Positions 1 through 8,705 of a stretch of DNA of 64,000 bases are shown here, in pieces. The notes under the pieces are model-generated. The model saw only the letters and a program-made list of their open reading frames with translations, was not told the DNA's origin and searched no databases. The first letter of the stretch is position 1, and each line of letters starts with the position of its first letter. Source of the DNA: Agrococcus jenensis. Lineage in GTDB: Bacteria > Actinomycetota > Actinomycetes > Actinomycetales > Microbacteriaceae. The stretch lies in assembly GCF_003752465.1 (NCBI RefSeq), contig NZ_RKHJ01000001.1:1178001-1242000 (forward strand), read 5' to 3'. The position numbers were made by a program, and so were the translations under genes.

Positions 1-2085
1 CGGGCCTTCGAAGACAGAGTGTGGTCGATGTTCGCGAGACTTGGGTTCCCTTCGCTCAACGCAGATCGGACCCTCAGTCTGCCGTACGGTGCAAATGCTA
101 ACGAGACCAAACAGATCGACGTACTTGCGGTGGACGATGAGGTGTTACTCGTAGTCGAATGCAAGTCGTCGGCGTCGGACAGGGCGCCGGTCATGACGTT
201 CAAGACTGAGATCGAAGCTATACAGGGATACCGCGCCCGCATGATCGGCGACTTGCGGAAGCGGTTCCCCGACCGTAAGGTCAAATTCGTTCTCGCGATC
301 AACAATATTGCAGTCAGGCGCGAAAGCCAGGATCGCATGGAGGCGGCGAGCATTGCGCTACTGGATGAAGAGGCAGTCGACTACTACCATGAGTTGGCTG
401 GCCACCTAGGACCTGCCGCGAAATTTCAGTTGCTCGGCAACTTGTTTGCGGGAACGCAGATCGAGGCGATGGAAAGCGCGGTTCCTGCAATCAGGGGAAA
501 GATGGGCGGTCACACGTACTACTCCTTCGCGATCGAGCCAGAGCGTTTACTCAAGCTGGCCTACGTGCTGCATCGGAACAATGCGAATACCCGGTGGATG
601 CCCACGTACCAACGCATCATCAAGCGCGCTCGACTGAAGAAGGTTGCCGCGTTCGTGGAGGCGGGTGGCTTCTTCCCGAACTCGCTGATCGTCAATCTAA
701 ATAACGGTGGCCGCAAAGTCAGATTCGATTCGGCCGGGCAGAAGATGGGTGCCGTCGATCTGGGGGTGCTGCATCTGCCGAGGAAATATCGATCCGCTTA
801 CATCATCGATGGGCAGCACCGCCTCTACGGTTTCGCCACGTCGAAAAGAGCGCAAAGTGAACTGGTGCCGGTCGTGGCATTTGTTGACCTGCCAGGAGAG
901 AAGCAACTAGAACTCTTTATGCAGATCAATGAGAACCAACAATCGGTGCCGAAGAATCTGCAGAACACGCTGAACGCTGATCTCTTGTGGGGCAGCGACG
1001 ACGCTCGTAAGAGAAGTCACGCACTCAAGCTGAAAGTGGCTCAACTCCTGGGGGAGCAGAAGACGTCGCCGCTTAGGGGCCGCGTCATTCTTGGGGAAGA
1101 GCAAAGCAGCGATCGCCGGTGCATTAGCCTGGATGCGATTCAAAGAGGGGTGGACCGGGGTCGTTACATCGGCGAGTTCAACGCTTCTTCAGTAAAGACG
1201 CTCGGATCCTTCTATAGGACTTCCAACGATGACACTGTCGGCCCACTTGTGTCTTTTCTCGAACTCGCGCTCGACTTCCTGAGAGATGGCTTGGAAGCGC
1301 AGTGGAACTTGGGGCGGGCGGACGGCGGATTCGTTTTCACCAACGCCGGGACGGAAGCCGTCGTCCGGCTTTGTGGAGATATTGTCGACCATTGCAATGC
1401 GTCGGGCGTCACGGACTCTCGCAATGCTGCGCCCGAGGTTGTGTTCGTGCACGTCCGCCCCTACCTGTCATACCTGGTGAACTACTTGTCCGGGCTTGCC
1501 TCCGACGACGTGACTGAATTTCGCGGGTGGTTTGGTAGTGGCGCGCCGACGAAGTACCTACGAAAGTTTCAGGCAGCGATCGCAGCGGAAGACGCATCAT
1601 TCGAACCGGAGGGCCTGGCGGAGTGGCTCGTAGATCAAAAGAAACAGTTCAATAGCGAGTCGTTGACGATGGTGCATGACATCGAGGCGTTCCTGAAGAT
1701 TGAGGTCAGACGGGTGCTCGAGGACAACTACGGAGCTGAGTGGTATAAGAAGGGCGTCCCGAAGTTAGTCTTCGAGGAGGCTTCCACGCTTGCCGCCAAG
1801 AAGAACTGGGATCAGGACTTGGATTCACAGGTGGAATGGTGGGATTGTCTTCACGTTGTCGACTATCAGAAGATAATGCGTAACGGCGGGATGAAGACGT
1901 GGAACGAGCTTTTTGATAGCAGGTTCACGCTTCCTAGCGACGCGAAGGCATCGTCGTGGAAGGACAAGTCTGAGTGGGTAACCCGCTTCAACGAAATTCG
2001 AAATACTGCCTTCCACGGGAACGCAGTTTCCGAGGAGGATTACGCCTTCCTTCTAGGACTGCACGCTAGCTTCCCAAACGCCTAG
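1..2085 (+). CDS. DGQHR-domain protein with N-terminal nuclease-like motif and C-terminal HEPN-like motif (5' partial)
   Basis: The frame is open to the left edge and the residues before the first GTG (base 19) continue the fold, so the true start is probably outside the window. Numbering from that GTG, the N-terminus has a PD-(D/E)XK-like core: D34 after a hydrophobic strand, then E47-C48-K49. The middle carries the exact DGQHR motif (residues 264-268), which defines the DndB/DptB-like family linked to phosphorothioate DNA modification and to orphan defence genes. The C-terminus has R661-N-x3-H666, matching the Rx4-6H motif of HEPN RNases in a helical context. No dnd or dpt genes are visible next to it. 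AT-rich codons (GAA, AAT, ATT) are far commoner than in the core genes, suggesting transfer. Domain identities are motif-based; the function, perhaps phage defence, is inferred. Confidence 0.7.
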   Translation, partial: RAFEDRVWSMFARLGFPSLNADRTLSLPYGANANETKQIDVLAVDDEVLLVVECKSSASDRAPVMTFKTEIEAIQGYRARMIGDLRKRFPDRKVKFVLAINNIAVRRESQDRMEAASIALLDEEAVDYYHELAGHLGPAAKFQLLGNLFAGTQIEAMESAVPAIRGKMGGHTYYSFAIEPERLLKLAYVLHRNNANTRWMPTYQRIIKRARLKKVAAFVEAGGFFPNSLIVNLNNGGRKVRFDSAGQKMGAVDLGVLHLPRKYRSAYIIDGQHRLYGFATSKRAQSELVPVVAFVDLPGEKQLELFMQINENQQSVPKNLQNTLNADLLWGSDDARKRSHALKLKVAQLLGEQKTSPLRGRVILGEEQSSDRRCISLDAIQRGVDRGRYIGEFNASSVKTLGSFYRTSNDDTVGPLVSFLELALDFLRDGLEAQWNLGRADGGFVFTNAGTEAVVRLCGDIVDHCNASGVTDSRNAAPEVVFVHVRPYLSYLVNYLSGLASDDVTEFRGWFGSGAPTKYLRKFQAAIAAEDASFEPEGLAEWLVDQKKQFNSESLTMVHDIEAFLKIEVRRVLEDNYGAEWYKKGVPKLVFEEASTLAAKKNWDQDLDSQVEWWDCLHVVDYQKIMRNGGMKTWNELFDSRFTLPSDAKASSWKDKSEWVTRFNEIRNTAFHGNAVSEEDYAFLLGLHASFPNA

Positions 2086-2152
2086 GGCGCGGATGACCCT
2101 TGAGGCAGACGAGCGCCTCCCGGGAGGGCGCGAGCTCGGCGGCGGGGGGCGC

Positions 2153-3073
2153 TCACGTCGCGCCGGCCGCCTCCCAGGCGCCGAAGGTGACCCCGTCTGT
2201 AGTACGCCAGTCTGCGCGCCCGTTCGCGGTGGCGTATCCCTGCAATACGGCCGATGCGGCCGACGGCGAGGTAAAGACGACGTCTTGGGTTAATTTCATC
2301 GTGGCTCCGTCTGGCGACGCCACCGCGTCGGCGATCACGAGTGCATGAAGTCGAGATCGGGCCTCGAACTGCCTCATGGTGGTCGCAACGCCCGCCTTGG
2401 GACGCTGCATGACGGTTCTAATGCGCGATCCCCTCAGCACCGTGAACTCGCCGTCGATCATCTGCGCACGGGCGTCAACGCCTGCGCGATTCGTCAGCGT
2501 AAAAATGGGACTGTCGACGTACTGGTCATGTACAGGCTGCTCGGCAGCGCCTGGCTCGGAGCGAGCCTCACGACCTCGAAGTACCTCGACGCCAAGCACA
2601 GGGAGCACAATGCGCAGTTGCTCGATGAAGTAGTCCATGTCCGACGCGTCGGCCTCGGGGAGGTCAGCGCCGCCGGAGGGCTCGTTCCCGTTGGACAAGT
2701 GCACGCGACCGATGGATTTCGCCATCTTGATCAGTCGCGACTCGAGATACCGCACGTGCGCACTTGTCAGATTGGAGTCCTTTGAGGTGACGATAACAAC
2801 TTCGTCCCAGAAGTCCTTCTTGGCATCGTGTTGCATAAGTCGATTGGCAACATCGTCCGACTGGCCGATGTAAGCGATTCTGCCATCGCCGACGTCGTCG
2901 CCGAGAAGGATGTAGACGCCAGTGCGTCTAGCCTCCTCGCGTCCCCGGATCGCGACGAGCTTCTCACGCTTGCCTTTCAGTACGTGGCCGGTCCAGTTGA
3001 TGATCTCCGCCGTCGTGAGGCCGCCGGGCGTGCCGTCGACGAGGAAGAGACGAACCTGCTTGCCCACGTGCAT
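2153..3073 (-). CDS. GIY-YIG nuclease family protein with C-terminal DUF4357
   Basis: This 306-residue protein has a GIY-YIG-like core (GVYILL, then AYIGQS about 20 residues later, then an Arg in NRLMQHD) typical of the fold that cleaves DNA through a Tyr/Arg/Glu site. Its end (LTQDVVFTSPSAASAVL, then NGRADWRT) matches DUF4357, often fused to such domains. I chose the start MHVGKQVRLFLVDGTPGG because family members begin this way and because TATCGT lies exactly six bases upstream, the leaderless pattern seen elsewhere here; an ATG at 3100 is possible. It is transcribed towards the DGQHR gene and shares its lower-GC composition. Its role is unknown; some homologues sit near restriction or stress genes. 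Confidence 0.75.
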   Translation of the reverse strand: MHVGKQVRLFLVDGTPGGLTTAEIINWTGHVLKGKREKLVAIRGREEARRTGVYILLGDDVGDGRIAYIGQSDDVANRLMQHDAKKDFWDEVVIVTSKDSNLTSAHVRYLESRLIKMAKSIGRVHLSNGNEPSGGADLPEADASDMDYFIEQLRIVLPVLGVEVLRGREARSEPGAAEQPVHDQYVDSPIFTLTNRAGVDARAQMIDGEFTVLRGSRIRTVMQRPKAGVATTMRQFEARSRLHALVIADAVASPDGATMKLTQDVVFTSPSAASAVLQGYATANGRADWRTTDGVTFGAWEAAGAT

Positions 3074-3079
3074 TCGCCC

Positions 3080-3085
3080 ACGATA
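3080..3085 (-). promoter_or_regulatory. -10 element TATCGT of a leaderless GIY-YIG gene
   Basis: On the minus strand TATCGT is followed by six bases and then ATG, placing the predicted transcription start on the start codon. No convincing -35 is visible. Confidence 0.4.
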
Positions 3086-3100
3086 GTCGGGAGCTGACAT

Positions 3101-3401
3101 CGAGCAGGTATCCCTGATGTCGTCGCTTGCCTGGGCAGAGGCAGCAAACTGAGCTGGAGGCTCGACGCCTCCCGTCGACCGATGATGCAGTCTCTGCATT
3201 CGGGTCGCCCTAAGCCTCGTCGGAACCATCGCAAGATCGAGGACCGATCCGCTTGCGCGACCGGCTAAACCGCCATCGAGATCCTGCTGGGCGGTGACGG
3301 TTCCAGTCGGCTCACGCGTGCGTACCCGAGCGCCGTCGCTGTGAGAAGCAAGACGCGGCTTGAGCCGAAGCCCGAGCCGCGTCCGCCAGTAGAGTGAAGC
3401 G
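3101..3401. other. Intergenic stretch without a recognised gene
   Basis: The minus-strand frame of the GIY-YIG gene stays open to 3229, but the extra residues look unlike a protein domain. I see no convincing gene, RNA or repeat here. Confidence 0.4.
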
Positions 3402-3743
3402 TCAGCCCTGCGACGCCTGCATCTCCTCGAGCTGGAGCTCGAGGCGGTCGCGGTGCTCGCGGATGAGGTCGAGGCTGCTCTGGGCGATGCCCGCGCGCGT
3501 CTCGAGGTCGGCGTAGTCGGCCTGCACGGCGGCGAGCTCGGCGCGGACCGAGGTCAGCTCCGCCTGCGCGTTCGCGGCGGAGGAAGCGGCAATGCCGGCG
3601 CCGAGCGCGCCGAGCAGGGCGACGACGACGAGCGCGACGATCCAGGGCCAGCGGCGGGTGGTGCGGCCCGGCTTCGCGGTGGCCGACGTCGACGTCTGCT
3701 CCTCGGTCGGCGTGGTGGCTTCGGTGGCATGAGTGGTGCTCAT
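3402..3743 (-). CDS. Small single-pass membrane protein with C-terminal coiled coil
   Basis: This 113-residue protein has a Thr/Ser/Glu-rich cytoplasmic head (residues 1-30), one hydrophobic segment (WIVALVVVALLGALGAGIAA, about 35-54), then an Ala/Glu/Leu heptad-rich tail (TSVRAELAAVQADYADLETR onward) expected to form a coiled coil outside the membrane. The start was chosen at MSTTHATEA because GGGAG lies about eight bases upstream; the longer upstream frame is low-complexity. The shape recalls small actinobacterial division or envelope proteins, but I recognise no specific family. It stands alone between divergent neighbours. Confidence 0.6.
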   Translation of the reverse strand: MSTTHATEATTPTEEQTSTSATAKPGRTTRRWPWIVALVVVALLGALGAGIAASSAANAQAELTSVRAELAAVQADYADLETRAGIAQSSLDLIREHRDRLELQLEEMQASQG

Positions 3744-3995
3744 GGGGTGCTCCCTGGGGTGCGGGCGCGGAGCGGATGCGGGCGCGGCACACCGCACGCG
3801 CATCGCACAGCGGCGTGGATGTGAGGTGATGCGGCGCCTCACGGATCGCGTGAGCGCCAACACGCCATTCTTCCACTCGCGGCGACCCGCTGGTGCCCTG
3901 GTGTGCGGGCACGGGAGCTCGCTATTCGCTCGACAGACCGATTCCTGGGCGACGCGGCATGGTGTAGTTGCCTCGTCGGCCACGGTGCATTGAAG

Positions 3996-4001
3996 TAACC
4001 T
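3996..4001 (+). promoter_or_regulatory. -10 element TAACCT of a leaderless fic gene
   Basis: TAACCT is followed by six bases and ATG, so transcription is predicted to start at the start codon. No clear -35 hexamer lies 17-18 bases upstream. Confidence 0.4.
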
Positions 4002-4007
4002 GCGAGC

Positions 4008-5507
4008 ATGACGGAAACCTTCGACTGGCGTGCGCTGCAGGTGTTCCCTGAAGCGCTATCAGCTGAAACGCTCGCGGCGCTCGAACGGGCCGACGCGTAC
4101 CGCGAGCGCTGGCGCGAACTCTTGCAAGGAGCCACCGACGACGAGTTGGAGGTTCGTCGCAATCGCAACTTCCGCCGGCACGCGATTGAAACCGGCATCA
4201 TCGAGCGTCTTTACGATATTGACTGGGGGACGACGGAGGCTCTGGTGGCGGAAGGTATCACCCTCGATGTTGCGGAGCGTGAGGGCGCTGTATCGCCAGA
4301 AACGCTCGATACCATCAATGCTCAGCTCGACGGGCTGCAGTTGCTCGTCAGTTTCGTGAACGAGAAGCGCGAGTTCTCTACAAGCTTCGTGAAAGAGTTG
4401 CACATTGCGATCACGAGGACGCAGAGGTTCATCGACGCACGAGACAGCTTCGGTCATGCGGTGGCAGTGCACTTGGAGCATGGGGTGTGGAAGCGCACGG
4501 ACAACCACGTCATGCTGAGGGATGGCTCGAAGCAGCTCTACACGCCGGCGATCTTCATCCAGGATGAGATGGATCGACTCGTTGAGCTGTATCTCGATTA
4601 TCAAAATTCCGAGATTCATCCAATTGCACTCGCGGCATGGCTGCACCACTCGTTCATTAGCATCCATCCCTTCGCGGATGGAAATGGTCGAGTGGCCAGG
4701 GCGCTAACGCTCCTTGCTCTCATGCACGGACAGTTCGTGCCGATCGTCGTGCGTCGCGACAGCAGAGAGGAGTATATCGATGCGCTAGACCTCGCCAATC
4801 GCGGAGACCTTGAGCCTCTTATCCGCTTCTTCGCACGGCTCGAAGAGCAAGCTGCACTTGCGGAACTAGAAATTCGTCCGACGACGGTCGCGACGTCGGC
4901 AGTAGAAGTCGCTCAGGAGTACGCTCGGTCACTCAAGGCGCGTCTTGAGTTCTCGAACACTGAGCGCCGTGAGGGTGCCGAAGCTCTCGCCACGGACCTC
5001 AACTCGAAAACGAATGAGTTGCTCGTCGAGACCGCTGCCGAGTTGCAGGCGGTATTCGCCGAGATTGATCCCCGGGCGGACGTCTGGACCGACTCTCAGC
5101 AACCGCCTTCCGAGAAGTCTAAGTGGTGGAGGGCTGAGATCATTCGCGCGGCTCGCGAGGTCGACTTCTACTCGAACATGTCGGATGGAGTGTGGTGGTC
5201 GAAGTTGACCGCGAGAGTGCTTGAGCGAGAACTTCACTATGTGGCAGTCGTGCAAAGGGTTGGTCACGGGGAGACTGGAATCCTTGCGCTGACGTTCTTC
5301 GCTGAGAGCAAAGTTGCACGGCGCGATAAGGCTGGAGCCAGTTCACAGACACCGCAGCCGTTCGAGCGTCTCATCCGGCTCCGACCGTCAGACAGCGTCA
5401 CGTTCCTGCACACGGACGAAGTCGAGGAGGCCTGGGGTAAAGCGCTTGACGCAATCAACAAGACACTCACGGCTTCAGTGGCGAGCTTCCTGGATGCCTC
5501 CGGCTGA
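4008..5507 (+). CDS. Fic family protein (probable AMP-transferase)
   Basis: The Fic core HPFADGNGR (H220 to R228) is complete, including the catalytic His and the Asp/Asn/Arg that bind Mg-nucleotide, so adenylylation or a related nucleotide transfer to a protein hydroxyl is expected. Upstream, T62-G-I-I-E66 followed by Arg resembles the (S/T)xxxE(G/N) inhibitory helix in the N-terminal (class II) position, although the last residue differs. Residues 300-499 form an extra C-terminal region I do not recognise, making the protein longer than a minimal Fic. No antitoxin gene is adjacent. Codons are less GC-biased than in the core genes, like the two accessory genes to the left. The target is unknown. 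Confidence 0.85.
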   Translation: MTETFDWRALQVFPEALSAETLAALERADAYRERWRELLQGATDDELEVRRNRNFRRHAIETGIIERLYDIDWGTTEALVAEGITLDVAEREGAVSPETLDTINAQLDGLQLLVSFVNEKREFSTSFVKELHIAITRTQRFIDARDSFGHAVAVHLEHGVWKRTDNHVMLRDGSKQLYTPAIFIQDEMDRLVELYLDYQNSEIHPIALAAWLHHSFISIHPFADGNGRVARALTLLALMHGQFVPIVVRRDSREEYIDALDLANRGDLEPLIRFFARLEEQAALAELEIRPTTVATSAVEVAQEYARSLKARLEFSNTERREGAEALATDLNSKTNELLVETAAELQAVFAEIDPRADVWTDSQQPPSEKSKWWRAEIIRAAREVDFYSNMSDGVWWSKLTARVLERELHYVAVVQRVGHGETGILALTFFAESKVARRDKAGASSQTPQPFERLIRLRPSDSVTFLHTDEVEEAWGKALDAINKTLTASVASFLDASG

Positions 5508-5608
5508 GCCAGTCAGCTAGCGAGATGGGCGATGGCGGCAGGTCTTGCCGCGCGGGGCGATGGCCGCATTGTGCCGCGGCGGGTCGAGGCGAAGACGGGG
5601 ACCGCCGA

Positions 5609-6154
5609 CTAGATGAACTGCAGCGGGTCGAACTCGTCGATCGGGATGACGCGAACGCGCGGGAGCCGGCTGTTGAAGGCAGCGACGTCGTACTCGAGAT
5701 CGAAGAACTCGACGCCGTCGACATCGCGCAACCCTCCGGCCATGAACTCGCCGAAGCCCAGGATGCCGACGCGGGCGTCCCGGTCCGCGAGTCGTGCCAT
5801 GTGCGGCGCGAAGTCGCGGTCGTGGCTGACGAGCATCACGTCGGCCTCGCGCTCAACGAGCGCATCCGCCGTGCGCTGGATGGCGATGTCGACGACCTTG
5901 CCCTCGCCCCGCAGCGGCACGGGCGTGTAGCCCATCGCGATGAGCGCCTGCACGAACGACGTCGGCAGCTCGGCCGGCACGGCGAGGAAGAACAGGCCCT
6001 TCACCGGCTGCTGCCACGCCTGCTCGGCGAACGACAGCACCTTGTTCCAGCGCGGCCGCTCCTGCGGCTCCGGCCGGCGGTTCAGCACCGAGATCCCGAG
6101 CGTCGCATCGATGTTCTCGCCGTCGACGAGGAGATAGGTGGTGCGCTCGGTCAT
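5609..6154 (-). CDS. NYN domain protein (LabA/DUF88-like, PIN-like RNase fold)
   Basis: This 181-residue protein opens with YLLVDGENID, the first acidic strand of NYN domains, continues with KVVDIAIQRTADAL and then VMLVSHDRDFAPHMARLADRD. These are the conserved Asp clusters expected to bind a metal in PIN-like RNases. A Tyr- and Pro-rich central strand and the closing IDEFDPLQ fit the LabA/YaiI branch. The likely role is RNA processing, but the substrate is unknown. The start is supported by TAAGGT exactly six bases upstream, a leaderless arrangement. It stands alone, with about 100 bases on the 3' side containing nothing recognisable. Confidence 0.8.
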   Translation of the reverse strand: MTERTTYLLVDGENIDATLGISVLNRRPEPQERPRWNKVLSFAEQAWQQPVKGLFFLAVPAELPTSFVQALIAMGYTPVPLRGEGKVVDIAIQRTADALVEREADVMLVSHDRDFAPHMARLADRDARVGILGFGEFMAGGLRDVDGVEFFDLEYDVAAFNSRLPRVRVIPIDEFDPLQFI

Positions 6155-6160
6155 GGGGCG

Positions 6161-6166
6161 ACCTTA
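6161..6166 (-). promoter_or_regulatory. -10 element TAAGGT of the leaderless NYN gene
   Basis: Read on the minus strand, TAAGGT-N6-ATG puts the predicted +1 on the start codon. Confidence 0.4.
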
Positions 6167-6215
6167 TCGCCGCGCCTGCAAGGCCGAGCTCCCTGCCCTG
6201 AGCGCGCGCCCGCGG

Positions 6216-6932
6216 TCAGCGGTGCGCCGAAGTCACTCGGTCTCGCGTCAGCGCGAGGCGCGCCTCCGACCCGTCAGTCTTCCTCGTGAGCAGCACGGTG
6301 CCCGTCATGAGCTGCCACGCGGTCACCGCGTAGACGGCGATCCGCTCCCACACGCCGTCGGGCAGGAGGTCAATGGTCGTCGTCCCCGCGTCGATCTGCA
6401 GCATCGCGAGTCCGCTGAGCCCGATCGCGCCGAGCGCGATGCTGGCGAGCGCGTAGGGCGATCGCGGACGCTCGCGGGCGACGCCGATGCCGACCGCGAT
6501 CGCCACGACGTTGCCGCTGATGATCGCCATCCCTGCACCGAGCACGTGGAAGATCGCCGACCCGTTGTCGTCGCTCGCCTGGCTGCCGTGCACGATGCCG
6601 ACGAGCGAGATGCCGATCGCGTAGACGATCGCCAGCGCGACGAGCATCCGGCGCTCTCGGGTTGCGCACGCTCGGACGACGACGCAGACCGCAGCGAGGT
6701 ACAGCGCGCCCTGCACGACGAATCCGACGTTCATCACCAGGTGCAGCGGGGAGTCGATGGCTCGGCCCTGGTACTCGCCGACCTCGGGGATGCCGAGGTC
6801 GCTGATGTAGTTGGTTGCGTAGGAGTAGCCGGTGAAGGCGGCGGCGGTCACGGCCTCCGTGGAGAGGTGCACGAGCGCGCTGAGTATCCAGAGCACCCCG
6901 GCAACGATCGAGGAGCGGCGTCGGATGGTCAC
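6216..6932 (-). CDS. DUF998 family integral membrane protein
   Basis: About six hydrophobic helices are visible in 238 residues, beginning SSIVAGVLWILSALVHL and including FVVQGALYLAAVCVVV and LALASIALGAIGLSGLAML. The loop SDLGIPEVG after helix 1, followed by a membrane helix with N and G, is the characteristic DUF998 pattern. The family has no established biochemical function. The start is a GTG without a strong ribosome binding site. It is divergent from the lipoprotein gene at 7028, and the 95 bases between must hold both promoters. Confidence 0.75.
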   Translation of the reverse strand: MTIRRRSSIVAGVLWILSALVHLSTEAVTAAAFTGYSYATNYISDLGIPEVGEYQGRAIDSPLHLVMNVGFVVQGALYLAAVCVVVRACATRERRMLVALAIVYAIGISLVGIVHGSQASDDNGSAIFHVLGAGMAIISGNVVAIAVGIGVARERPRSPYALASIALGAIGLSGLAMLQIDAGTTTIDLLPDGVWERIAVYAVTAWQLMTGTVLLTRKTDGSEARLALTRDRVTSAHR

Positions 6933-7027
6933 GCTGCCATCATCCCGGCACGCGGCGGCGCGTCTCCGCCAGCGGCCCCGCCTACGATCGACTCGACTGG
7001 CCGGTCACGTCGAGAGGGAGCCGCAGC

Positions 7028-7777
7028 ATGCGCGCAGCACACACCAGGCGGATGCTCGCGGCCACGACGGTCGCGGCGGCCACGCTCGTCGGGCTCACCG
7101 CGTGCTTCATCCCATCGCCACCGCCCGTGCCCCAGGCGCCGAACACCGACCCGGTCGTGCCCGGCACGAGCGGCGCCGCCGACGTGCGCGAGGGGTTCGT
7201 CGAGGCGGGCGGGACGACGGAGATCGAGCTCGAGGTCGCTGATCGCTCCGCGGTCGTGCTCGGGGCGGTGTCGACAGACGACGAGGACCTCACCATGCGG
7301 CTGGTCGGCGATGGCGCGGAACTCGAGAACGACGACGGCTCCAGCGAGCTCGATGCCTTCGCGTTCGAGATGGGCTCGCGCGACCCGCTCATCGGTGCGG
7401 TGCTGGAACCCGGCTCGTATCGGATCCAGCTCGGCGAGTACAGCGGCGACCGCACCGGCTTCCAGTTGCAGGTGCTGACGGGCTCGACGGTGGTGGGCGT
7501 GGGCGAGAGCGCCTCGCTGGAGGTCGCGCCGGGTGCGCCAGCCCTGTTCATCGCGCGCGTGACGACGGGGCAGGAGTCGATCCGCGCGGAGGCCGAGTTC
7601 GATTCGGTGCTCTGGGGGCGTTCGAGCGCGGATGACTCGAGCCTGATGGACGACGACTCCGGCGGCGATTCCAATCCGCTCATCACGCTGAACGGCACGG
7701 TCGACGGGGACCTCGTGATGGTCGCGGCCGCGTATGACCGCGACGAGGGCGGGATGGTGCTGGTCAGCGTGGAGTGA
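7028..7777 (+). CDS. Predicted lipoprotein with beta-rich PPC-like domain
   Basis: A basic N-terminus, a hydrophobic segment and the lipobox LTAC (Cys near residue 27) identify a secreted lipoprotein of 249 residues. After a Pro-rich spacer, the mature part shows alternating beta strands with acidic loops (REGFVEAGGTTEIELEV, YRIQLGEYSGDRTGFQLQV) resembling bacterial pre-peptidase C-terminal (PPC) folds that occur on secreted enzymes. No catalytic domain is present. GAGAGGGAG upstream supports the ATG. It ends just before an intergenic repeat and faces the cupin gene. The function is unknown. Confidence 0.65.
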   Translation: MRAAHTRRMLAATTVAAATLVGLTACFIPSPPPVPQAPNTDPVVPGTSGAADVREGFVEAGGTTEIELEVADRSAVVLGAVSTDDEDLTMRLVGDGAELENDDGSSELDAFAFEMGSRDPLIGAVLEPGSYRIQLGEYSGDRTGFQLQVLTGSTVVGVGESASLEVAPGAPALFIARVTTGQESIRAEAEFDSVLWGRSSADDSSLMDDDSGGDSNPLITLNGTVDGDLVMVAAAYDRDEGGMVLVSVE

Positions 7778-7810
7778 GGGGTGGTCGCGGCTCGCTCCGC
7801 ACGGGAGTGA

Positions 7811-7881
7811 TCTCGATACGCGGCCGGCTTCGCCGGCTGCTACTCGACCAGCGGGTGGGGCCGGCTGCTACTCGACCAGCG
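7811..7881. repeat. Intergenic repeat family, copy A (one full and one partial unit)
   Basis: A unit starting TCTCGATACGCGGCCGGCTT and ending GCTACTCGACCAGC is followed by a second partial unit. The inner GCCGGCTTCGCCGGC can fold as a hairpin. Similar units occur at 8706, in 19230-19580 and, in diverged form, at 10888 and 57343-57608. The unit lies between two convergent genes. Confidence 0.8.
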
Positions 7882-7893
7882 AGAAGAGGGGCC

Positions 7894-8244
7894 TCAGACG
7901 TCGATCGCCGCGCCCGGCTCCGCCTCGGTCGACGCGCCGCTCGGGTTCGGCTCCTTGAGCTCGACGAGGATCGCGTGGCCGGCGGTCGAGCCGACGTTCT
8001 CGCCGGCGTGCGACTCCTCGGGCACCCAGCTCACGACGCCCGCTTCGAACGAGACGTCGGCCTCCTTCGAGCCGTGCGCGAGCCGCAGCTGGAACGCGCT
8101 CAGCGGGATCATCACGCTGTCGGGGTGGTGATGCCGGTCCGTCTTCGATCCCGGGGTGTCGCGGTACTCGAGCACGCGCACGCGCTCGTTCTCGAACACG
8201 ACGGAGTAGGAGCCGGGAGCGGTCGAGACGGCGTCGTCAGTCAT
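7894..8244 (-). CDS. Small cupin-domain protein
   Basis: This 116-residue single-domain cupin has the first motif in TDRHHHPDSVMIPLSAFQLRL (two His and a downstream acidic residue) and the second in WVPEESHAGENVG (a His followed by a Gly/Asn turn), enough to hold one metal ion. It resembles small 'cytoplasmic protein' cupins whose substrates are unknown. TAGGTT lies seven bases upstream of ATG, close to the leaderless spacing. It is convergent with the lipoprotein gene across a repeat. Confidence 0.75.
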   Translation of the reverse strand: MTDDAVSTAPGSYSVVFENERVRVLEYRDTPGSKTDRHHHPDSVMIPLSAFQLRLAHGSKEADVSFEAGVVSWVPEESHAGENVGSTAGHAILVELKEPNPSGASTEAEPGAAIDV

Positions 8245-8348
8245 GCGGGGGAACCTACACCTGCGTCCTGCGAAGGGTCGAGGGTCTGATCCGCGGCTGT
8301 CCTGTCTCGGAGGTAGTGGTGCGCGGGTCGAACGGCCATGCTGGCCCC

Positions 8349-8678
8349 ATGGAGACCTCCTACCTGCCTGACCTTGCCGACGAGCTGCTCGGCATCGCCC
8401 GGAACGCGACCAGCGGTCGGGCCGCGCGCTCGACCCGCTCCGGCCGCGCGCTGTCGTTGCGGCAGACCGTGCTCGCGCTCACCGAGGGCCACGGCATCGA
8501 GGAGCACGAGACCAACGGCGAGGAGACGCTGCAGGTGCTCGTCGGGCGCGTGCGGCTGCGGTCGGGGAGCGAGGCGGTCGAGCTCGGGGTCGGCGAGGTG
8601 GTCGACGTGCCGGATGCTCGGCATGCGGTGGATGCGCTGACGGATGCCGCGGTGCTGCTGACGGTGGCGGTGCGGTAG
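8349..8678 (+). CDS. Small cupin-like protein
   Basis: The 109-residue protein starts METSYLPDLADELL, then shows a cupin barrel: VLALTEGHGIEEHETNGEETLQVL holds His/Glu ligands (motif 1) and VVDVPDARHAVDALTDAAVLLTV holds the second His. It is of the type seen in LuxR- or redox-linked cupins that may sense or bind small ligands. I picked the internal ATG because the extra N-terminal residues in the longer frame do not match the fold. It has no close partner gene. Confidence 0.65.
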   Translation: METSYLPDLADELLGIARNATSGRAARSTRSGRALSLRQTVLALTEGHGIEEHETNGEETLQVLVGRVRLRSGSEAVELGVGEVVDVPDARHAVDALTDAAVLLTVAVR

Positions 8679-8705
8679 CGGGGTGGTCTCCTTGCGCGGC
8701 TGAGT

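Noticed and set aside
19..21. GTG at base 19 as the true start of the first gene
   Set aside because: The six codons before it continue in frame with plausible protein sequence (RAFEDR) and no ribosome binding site can be judged, so the gene is treated as truncated.
1..2085. DndB of a phosphorothioation system
   Set aside because: The DGQHR motif matches, but the extra nuclease-like and HEPN-like regions and the absence of visible dnd/dpt neighbours argue against the name. The region to the left is not available.
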